Below are positions 16,744 to 23,012 of a stretch of 23,012 bases of DNA, one piece after another. How positions within the stretch are numbered: the first letter of the stretch is position 1; each line of letters opens with the position of its first letter. The position numbers and the translations under genes were made by a program. This stretch comes from Seminavis robusta (lineage: Eukaryota > Bacillariophyta > Bacillariophyceae > Naviculales > Naviculaceae), in NCBI GenBank assembly GCA_903772945.1, contig CAICTM010001763.1, positions 1 to 23,012 on the forward strand, read 5' to 3'. Below the pieces are notes generated by a model that was not told where the DNA came from, did no database searches, and saw nothing but the letters and a program-made list of their open reading frames with translations.

Positions 16744-17139
16744 CGTCACTGATTGAAGAAAGAGGTTACTACGTATGGGTCACAGAGTGGACTAAGGGGG
16801 AGATTACATGTAGTTAGACTATGGGGGAGAGTGGAGGCCGGGGATGGAGTCAAGCTCTGGCACCTGAGAGCATCATGGTGCTCTCAGATGAGCTCTCCGT
16901 GCTACGGTACTGTTTGCCAATGGAGGAGATGACAATCAATTGACTTGCAGAGGACGATGTTCCGGAGATCTTGGCTATCTAAATCACCTCCCATGAATGT
17001 GATTGACGGGGGCAAACAACATTAACCCCTTTTCTTGCGAGCAATTTTTCTAGTAGGGTTAATTAACTGCTTGCCTCGAGCATGCAGCAAAGCCTCGATC
17101 TATTCTCTATTGTATCTGGCACCCGACCGATCGACGACC
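16744..17139. promoter_or_regulatory. Divergent promoter region, SHWWGE gene / LRR gene
   Basis: A 396-bp spacer between two start codons. From 17035 the LRR reading frame is open upstream of its ATG, but without a supported earlier Met. The imperfect inverted pair ATGGTGCTCTCAGATGAGCTC lies near 16872-16895. I see no TATA box. Neither CTAGCTAG nor TACCGGTA occurs here, unlike in the other divergent spacers. Confidence 0.4.
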
Positions 17140-19701
17140 ATGTCTACCAACAACAACAACGTCAATGGTAGCGACAATGATGATGTTGATCTTCTCAAGA
17201 TTGTGGAGAGGAGGTTGCAGCAAGGCAGTGCGGAAAGCGGTGAAGAAGAGAAAGTATCAACAGCTGCCTCCGATGCTCCCTCGAGCTACTTTGCTTCTTC
17301 TGCTACCAGTAGTCCTACTGCCAATGGTGCTGCCCCTCCTCCTCCAACCTTGGCCACCACAAGTGGCTTTGATATTATGAAGATTGTCAGAGAAAGAGCA
17401 GGTGCTGCTGCAAGTCACGAGACAGCTGGGGACTTGGAGCTGGTACAGGTCGCCGAAAATGGTAGCAAGACAACCCGCCAGGAGAGTGACAACAACCTCC
17501 ACGACAGAACCACAAAGGTTGCACAAATGCCACAGCCACAACAAACCATTCTAACAAGGCAACCCGAATTTTCTAGACAACATCAAAGTAATCCTGGTGC
17601 CTATGCCATTGATGGTCCGGGTCTTGCTAATGACGACACTGAGAATCATTCCAATAGTAGTTCTGGTATGTCAAGTGACGACGACGACGACGACGACGAC
17701 CTGGACAATTGGGATCAAGAACAGACTGAGGATATCATTGCCAATCCTATTGATGATGATCAGCAGACAGGCCTGTTGCCAAATGCAGAGCCACTAACAA
17801 CCAACCAGAGACCAAGAGAGTACTGGAGGAAAAAGCTGCTTTGTTCACTCTCAGTTGAGATCATTGTGGCTTTCGTTGTTATATCCATGATTATTGTCCT
17901 AATTGTTGTGCTGACATCCAAACAAGGAAGCAAAAATCAGCCACCTAATCAAAATGGATCAAGTCGTAATCCTGCAAATCCTGCGGAAGCCACTGCAACA
18001 GCCCAGACCTTTTTGGAGTCACTCAATCTACCAGAATACACACTCTATGCAATGGAACGGCCTCGATCTCCTCAGTCTAAAGCCTATCAATGGCTGACCA
18101 ACAACATCAACAATAAAACTTCCACCCAACAAGATCTACCAAAATGGAGACTGCTACAAAGGTTTGCCATGGCCACATTCTATTATTCTTTGAGAGGAGA
18201 CCACTGGGTGAAACATCATGGATGGATGGACTGGGACACAAATGAATGCAACTGGGAACAAACACATTTTGGCAAAGTTCACTCCCCAGAACTGCACTGT
18301 AATGACAAAGGAGAAATCAAAGCATTGGAATTTTGGATCACCAATAATCTGGAAGGAACGCTGCCACCCGAGATCTCGATATTGGGCAAGAGCTTGCAAA
18401 AACTTGCATTCCTGCGAGATATGCAAGTGGAAGGAACGATCCCAACAGAGGTTGGACTGCTGACAAAACTAACAATGTTGAATTTCAATACAGTTGCAAT
18501 TTCTGGCACACTTCCAACTGAGCTCGGATTTCTACAGAGTCTAGAGGAACTCGTGATTTCAACAACACCGATTTCTGGCTCTCTGCCTTCAGAGTTTGGA
18601 AAACTAGGCAATTTAACAATCTTCAAAGTGGTCAACACAGACCTAACAGGTTCGTTTGCCTGGTGCTTCTTTGGATTTGTGTCCATCCAATACTGCTGAC
18701 AACCTTCATTGTCTCCACTATCCAAGGCTCCCTCCCTGTTGAATTCTTCCGAATGCATCAGCTAACAGTCGCTGTAATGGCAAGCCCTGGACTGATCTCT
18801 GACTCTCTTCTTCCAGAGATCATTAGGAACATGCCAAGACTACAATTCTTAGCACTCGACCAAAGGAAATCTGGTGATGAGATGCCATTGCCTTGTAAGG
18901 AGCAACACTTGATCTTTGTTTCCTAAGTTGTATGTTGACTGACATGGGTTCTAACTTGGGTTCTCTGCAAAGCTGAAATTGGCATGCTATCAGAGCTAGA
19001 TAACCTGCATTTGGTTGATTGGAAAATAGATGGCACTGTTCCAACTGAGCTTGGGCACTTAACAGAACTGGTGAGTACTGTGGTTTTCATTATTGATTCT
19101 GTTAATCTGATTTTGAGGACTCACAAAGTTCCCAAACTACAGAATTTTCTGACCGTCAGGGAAAACTCAATAGCAGGAACTATGCCTCCGGAACTGTTCG
19201 AGTTGACAAGTGAGTAGGATGTTGTAAAGCAGTTGAAATTCCAGATGTCTGTTCTGCGCTTCTCTCATATGGTTTCTTTCCCTTTCTGTCCCATCAGATT
19301 TGATTGGCCTAGACATCCAAGCCAATCACTTGGAAGGGTCACTCCCCCCTGTGCTCTTTTCCAAGTTGACAAACTTGCAATACTTGCGAATCAATAACAA
19401 TCAGTTCTCTGGCTCGATTCCAACGGAGGTTGGGCTTCTCTCCAATCTCAAGAAGCTGCAACTTCAGAATACAAATTTGTTAGGTCCCTTACCCATCACG
19501 GAACTTCTTGCTATGAGGAATTTGACAAGCTTGGAAGTTGCAAACACATCATTATCAGGCAGCATTCCTAAAGAAATGTGTGGCAGAATGAGAGTGCAGG
19601 AGCAAGGCTGGTTTGGTGGACGGTTTTATGAAGGGAAGAGTGAAAATCCAGTTTGCCATGGGACTCTCCTCTGTGGTTGCAACTGTACTGGATGCCTCTA
19701 G
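17140..19701 (+). CDS. Leucine-rich-repeat type II membrane protein (receptor-like, no kinase)
   Basis: Five exons: 17140-18649, 18727-18894, 18973-19070, 19143-19209, 19298-19701. All introns are GT-AG, 72-88 bp, and all joins keep frame, giving 748 residues. The N-terminal cytosolic part (about 1-230) has two copies of a short motif, DLLKIVERRL and DIMKIVRERA, a proline-rich stretch, and an acidic run of aspartates encoded by GAC repeats. One membrane span follows (about 236-262, IIVAFVVISMIIVLIVVL). The ectodomain starts with the RPRSPQSKAYQWL block, a helix ending in RGDHWVKHHGW, and a Cys-containing NECNWE...LHCNDKGEI cap. About 14 LRRs of the xLxxNxxxGxIPxE(I/L/V)G type follow, closed by CGRM...CGCNCTGC. 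This N-in, LRR-out plan without a kinase is what I associate with diatom LRR families proposed as surface receptors or adhesion proteins. Ligand unknown. The copy at 5089-7588 is its broken paralogue. Confidence 0.88.
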
Positions 19702-19749
19702 ACAAGCACGAACTAACTACCAGGGAACCTCTGCAGATGATTGTGACGA

Positions 19750-19955
19750 AAAAGAGCAGTTTGGATGTGGTCAAATTTATCCTTGTTAGGCAGCATCCTA
19801 AAGATTTGTGTGACAAGTTGCACCAATAGGAAATGAGATGCTATGTCCTTCAGTCCTGTTCGCTGGTCGGAGTGAAAATCATCACAACAATCTGCCCTGG
19901 AACTTTCCTACCTTATGTGGGTGTGGATGTTGCCCTTGTCCAGTAAACCAACTAA
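19750..19955 (+). pseudogene. Relic of an LRR gene 3' end (terminal repeat and Cys tail)
   Basis: Starting about 50 bp after the stop of the intact LRR gene, the DNA again resembles the end of that gene. A segment at 19754-19816 aligns with the SLEVANTSLSGSIPKEMCGRM coding sequence (shared GGCAGCAT.CCTAAAGA and TGTGTG), followed by a remnant of CxGT and a Cys-rich tail reading LCGCGCCPCP in one frame. Stops and a 1-nt indel break it. It is a decayed terminal-exon copy, probably from a former tandem LRR gene. Confidence 0.7.
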
Positions 19956-20103
19956 ATTGAAAGAATCAAATGATGAATCGAATGTACCGGCACTGATTCA
20001 TTGAGGTATTTTGTGCGGGTTACGACAAACCCTGGCGCACAGCTTATTGAATAGTACAGAATCCACGCAAGTTTCTTAAAAATGGGTTCAATACTATGGT
20101 GAG

Positions 20104-20379
20104 TTAGACTTCTACTTGCGTGTCAGGTCCCTTTTCCTTTGCGGCGGAGAGCTCATCAACTTGCTGCTGCAAGGCGTTGATTGTGTGGGCCATGTTGGAA
20201 ATGATTCGAAGGAGAGCTTCATCATCCTGCAGAGTTTGCACGGCGAGGAGCTCGTCTTGGTGGGTGAGCGGTACCATGGCTTCTTGCTGCTGCAAGGCGT
20301 TGATTGTGTGGGCCATGTTGGAAATGATTCTGCTAACGTGAGGAAATACTACTTGAATAGAGGGATCTCGTAGAGGTAG
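20104..20379 (-). pseudogene. Small coding-like fragment with a 123-bp in-frame duplication
   Basis: The minus-strand frame is open from 20379 to a TAA at 20106-20104. The first Met is at 20316 and gives 70 residues with coiled-coil character. The peptide ISNMAHTINALQQQ appears twice, 41 residues apart, because an exact 47-bp DNA repeat (20161-20207 and 20284-20330) marks a 123-bp tandem duplication. The upstream end may be an exon start or decay; I see no further gene to the right before the LTR. I do not recognise the family. It could be the last exon of a gene cut off by the retrotransposon, or a relic. Confidence 0.4.
20161..20330. repeat. 47-bp exact direct repeat, 123-bp period
   Basis: Copies at 20161-20207 and 20284-20330 are identical as read. 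The period is a multiple of three, so the duplication keeps the minus-strand frame open. Confidence 0.9.
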
Positions 20380-20837
20380 CTACCAACCAACGATATCAAC
20401 TGCGCTATTCAAGACGAGTGCAAGGTAAACTGCAAAGTTCGCTTCTTAGTAATTCATAATCTTGTGTTGTGAGCTTTGCTTGATACGATCGGTAAAGCTA
20501 GCTTGTAGCGTGTTAGATCAATGCATCGTGGTAGTTGATCTTGATTCATACGGAAGTCAACGTGGGATCTACGTGAAACGGTTCGTTGGCAGGATGCTTT
20601 ACTCCTGTCGAATCCTCCAGTTTGCCGTTTCTTTTGGTTTCGTTGAGAACGTGTTCTTGCCAGCGTTCTCTGTTCCATCGTGTTGACTCATGAAGCACGA
20701 CCCAATCTATTCACGGATACTCTGAGTCGTGGGAGGAACAGTAACGCTTTCACTCCCCTCAGTGGCGACTGTCGACTCTGAGTGTTTCTTACCGCAGTCC
20801 TTAGTATCTGACCAAAACAGCAGTGCGTTCAGCATAG
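20380..20837. other. Intergenic region, no recognised feature
   Basis: 458 bp between the coding-like fragment and the 3' LTR of the right element. Short ORFs on both strands overlap each other and carry no family motif. It should contain the host flank of the right retrotransposon, whose target-site copy would be the bases just left of 20838. Confidence 0.4.
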
Positions 20838-21256
20838 TGCACTACGCTAAAAGCTAGTGTAAAGATCTTTCGAGTGTTTTGAGTTTGAGAGAATGAAAGT
20901 TATGAGAGAGATTAGAAAGCAACGAAAACCAATCCACGAGAGAGATCGTTGTGAAGCTCATTGAAGTTGGTCTCCCGTGGGAGGCCTCGAAGTGTGATAT
21001 CGTAGGTTATGGCAATAACTCTACGTACTCCACGGTCCATTTCCGGAACACGTGGAAACTTCAGCTAGTAGTTGTCTAGTAGCGTGGAAGCTTTCCACGC
21101 CGGCTAAATATCTAGAGCGATGTTTCATCGACACCTAGTATGACTAGCAGTCATGAGAACCCTGTCTCAATGACTATTCGCAGGACTACGTCATGAGTCG
21201 AACTCAAACCTATCTAGGATTGAGTCGCGAATAAGGCTAAGAGCCGTGTATTTGCA
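20838..21256 (-). repeat. 3' LTR of the right Ty3/gypsy element (419 bp)
   Basis: Homologous to the LTR at 1370-1793, same orientation and same ends (TGCACTACGC ... GTATTTGCA). The element interior lies to its right, so for a minus-strand element this is the 3' LTR. Just inside it (about 21257-21266) the minus strand reads AGGGGCGAATG, a plausible short polypurine tract. The two LTRs differ by many substitutions and small indels, so they are not the pair of one recent insertion. Confidence 0.87.
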
Positions 21257-21489
21257 TTCGCCCCTGACAAGGGTCACAAAGGCACGACATCAGTCGGACA
21301 AGGAGAACATATGAATTAAAGTGCGGGCACTCTCCGGAGATTGGATGTTGACATGTGCGTGCGCACGATGCAATCCTACAAGGGGACAGGCCTTGTATGG
21401 GTGTAAATACCTTATGTCCCAAGTCTGGTAGACTGTGCCGCCATTGGCGTAGCATGTCGGAGCCGTACAGTGCCATTGTTATTGACTCG

Positions 21490-21882
21490 GTCATTTGTAA
21501 GGACTTTGTACTTTGAGCTGACCGTACTTGCGGCGCTGATACTGTTGAACCACACAGTATCTTGACATTGTATTGAATGGGGACACGCGTCGCGTTTTCT
21601 TATCAGTGTGTTTCTGGATGGTCGTTGGCGACGTTCTTTGATGTGTTTCAAGTTTACTTCGAAAACGGACTTTGAATCGCGTCACGATTGAACACGTGTG
21701 GTAATGAACTTGCGACGAAGTCCATATTCATCCCGGGAGTGTCTTCTCGACTTCTGCGCGGAACTCAGTTCGCTATCCATGATAACCTCAGCAGGCCATG
21801 GATACTGGGTGAGCCGCGTCTGTTCTAGAACGATGGCTACGTCGTCTGCTGCATTGGAGCAGATCTCGGCATCTCGAACCAT
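21490..21882 (-). pseudogene. Integrase core relic (right Ty3/gypsy element)
   Basis: The minus-strand frames carry DVAIVLEQTRLTQYPWPAEVIMDSE (read as two pieces around 21850-21780) and RDEYGLRRKFITTR (about 21735-21695), then VRFRSKLETHQR in another frame. This is the order of the rve integrase core in Ty3/gypsy pol: the second catalytic Asp in the VIMD strand, then the YGI-like strand. The final catalytic Glu region is not readable because of deletion and frameshift. Confidence 0.75.
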
Positions 21883-21894
21883 TCAGTTACGGGA

Positions 21895-22709
21895 TCAATT
21901 ATTGTCAAGCAATGAAATGGACAGGGATTCCTTTTTTCTTGGGATCCCCGACGTTGTATGTACATGTGATCGTCTGATCCATATGTCTCGATAGTAGTTC
22001 ACTAGTCCAATGAATCTACCAAGTTTCTTCTCTGTTGTAGGATGAGCGATGTTCTGGATCACATCTATTTCTTGGTTACGGGTTGGATTCCTTCTCAAGT
22101 AATCCAGTAGCTCAGATACTCAAGTTCTCTTCTGCCGAAGAAGGACTTGGTAGCAATTGATCTTAAGTCCGGCTTCTCGAAGCCTTTAGGAGAACTTCAC
22201 TAACTTTTTCAACGGATCTACTAGATCGCCGTAGTTAGATGAGTAGAACATCAATATATCGTATGCACGGACATTTTCCAAGTCTGCATGTAGTGTTCCC
22301 ATCTTCTTTGGAAGATGTCGGGACTATTGCATAGCCATCGGTACTCGTTGGTATTCGTTTTCCTGAACCTCCGTCAGATCAGTAGCATGTCTTGTATCCT
22401 TGGGATCGGACACGGTTTTAGCTATATCTCTTTTGTTCAGTTCCTGGACTGTCAGAGATGAACCGTATATATCCATTCTTTTTGGAATGATAAATGTTGG
22501 TGCGTCCACTCGGAACGGTTACCTTCTTAAGTGCTCCTCGTCGCAGAGAGTTCACTTCTGTCTTAAAGTGTTGGTATGGACACGTGATAGGTATAAGCCC
22601 TAGCGTGATAGGTTTAGCGTCAGAACGAGTTCTACTTCGTAGTCGTTCATTTTGTCGCTTTCCTAAAGTACCTCGAATTGGTCGGAGCACTTGGTTAGAA
22701 GGCATGGGC
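21895..22709 (-). pseudogene. Reverse transcriptase relic (right Ty3/gypsy element)
   Basis: Fragments in order on the minus strand: ALKKVTVPSG then APTFIIPK / NGYIRFISD (about 22550-22440, in two overlapping frames), a decayed palm near 22270-22240 where the YIDD box reads only RAYDILMF, and GRFIGLVNYYRDIWIRRS (about 22050-21990) marking the end of RT. These are the standard blocks of Ty3/gypsy RT. The loss of the YxDD aspartates and several frame changes show that it is dead. Confidence 0.85.
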
Positions 22710-23012
22710 AGTTCTGCTCTTCCCTATTTACCTGGTTTTGACTCTGGCATATCTGCCTTAAGTCATTGTTCGTATTTAGTGAAATGAACTTGATTCTTAG
22801 ATCGGGAGATGTCTCGACCTATACTGTCATGCGCCCCCAAGTTCTTGGTGGCGTGCAAGTTCCATTCGAAATTCTATCATCGTGGAACTCAGGAGTCATA
22901 AGGTCACCCTTAACTTCGTGCTGGGGTTAATTCCTTTACAGGGGTATTCCATAGTGTTTGGACGCCACATGATACTTATGACGTAATATTCAAGCATGAT
23001 TTTGAGTAAGCA

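Larger units (their letters stand above)
21257..23012 (-). mobile_element. Right Ty3/gypsy element, internal region (3' half, internally deleted)
   Basis: Reading leftward from the right edge on the minus strand: the end of the protease region, RT fingers and palm, the end of RT, then directly an integrase core, then the LTR. Between the RT end (about 21895) and the integrase core (from 21882) there is no room for RNase H or the N-terminal zinc-binding part of integrase, so these have been deleted. Frameshifts and stops break all domains. Positions 22610-23012 match the left element at about 225-790. Confidence 0.85.

Noticed and set aside
17035..17139. N-terminal extension of the intact LRR protein from 17035
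   Set aside because: The frame is open but begins with a non-ATG codon, and no earlier in-frame ATG is seen. The ATG at 17140 gives the expected short polar cytosolic start like that of the paralogue.
1370..21256. The two LTRs as ends of one giant element containing all the genes as cargo
   Set aside because: Retroelement internal domains lie outside the interval: left of the left LTR and right of the right LTR. The order of pol domains fits two separate elements, not one with 19 kb of cargo. The bases flanking the LTRs (ATACC and CATAG) do not match as a target-site duplication.

Overview
The window is eukaryotic nuclear DNA, most likely from a diatom, probably a pennate species such as a Seminavis relative. 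That assignment is inference, not a database result. It rests on short GT-AG introns of about 75-170 bp, type II membrane proteins with leucine-rich-repeat ectodomains of a style I associate with diatoms, a cis-prenyltransferase with what looks like a bipartite plastid leader, and degenerate Ty3/gypsy retrotransposons.

Layout. Positions 1-1793 hold the 5' part of a decayed minus-strand Ty3/gypsy element: RT start, protease, a short gag-like ORF, then its 5' LTR at 1370-1793. The host island runs from about 1794 to 20837. It holds, in order: a small minus-strand membrane-protein gene whose 3' end is cut by the LTR (1775-2298); a type II GT23/FUT8-like glycosyltransferase (2700-4592, minus); an LRR membrane-protein pseudogene (5089-7588, plus); a second FUT8-like paralogue that has lost the HVRRGD motif (7875-9455, plus); a cis-prenyltransferase (9933-11177, minus); a two-exon Bfr1-like coiled-coil protein (11592-13500, plus); a 913-residue protein with a ubiquitin-like segment and an SHWWGE domain (14002-16743, minus); an apparently intact five-exon LRR membrane protein (17140-19701, plus); a relic of a further LRR 3' end (about 19750-19955); and a small coding fragment with an in-frame 123-bp duplication (20104-20379, minus). 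Positions 20838-23012 hold the 3' part of a second, same-orientation Ty3/gypsy element: 3' LTR at 20838-21256, then integrase and RT relics.

How the parts relate. Two gene families are each present twice, the FUT8-like genes and the LRR genes, and in both cases one copy is visibly degraded. Two housekeeping-type genes, the cis-prenyltransferase and the Bfr1-like gene, share a divergent 414-bp spacer in the middle. The LRR and SHWWGE genes share a 396-bp divergent spacer. No operon-like logic is expected. The common theme is surface and secretory proteins (LRR ectodomains, Golgi glycosyltransferases) plus a possible signalling protein, within a repeat-flanked island that shows duplication and decay.
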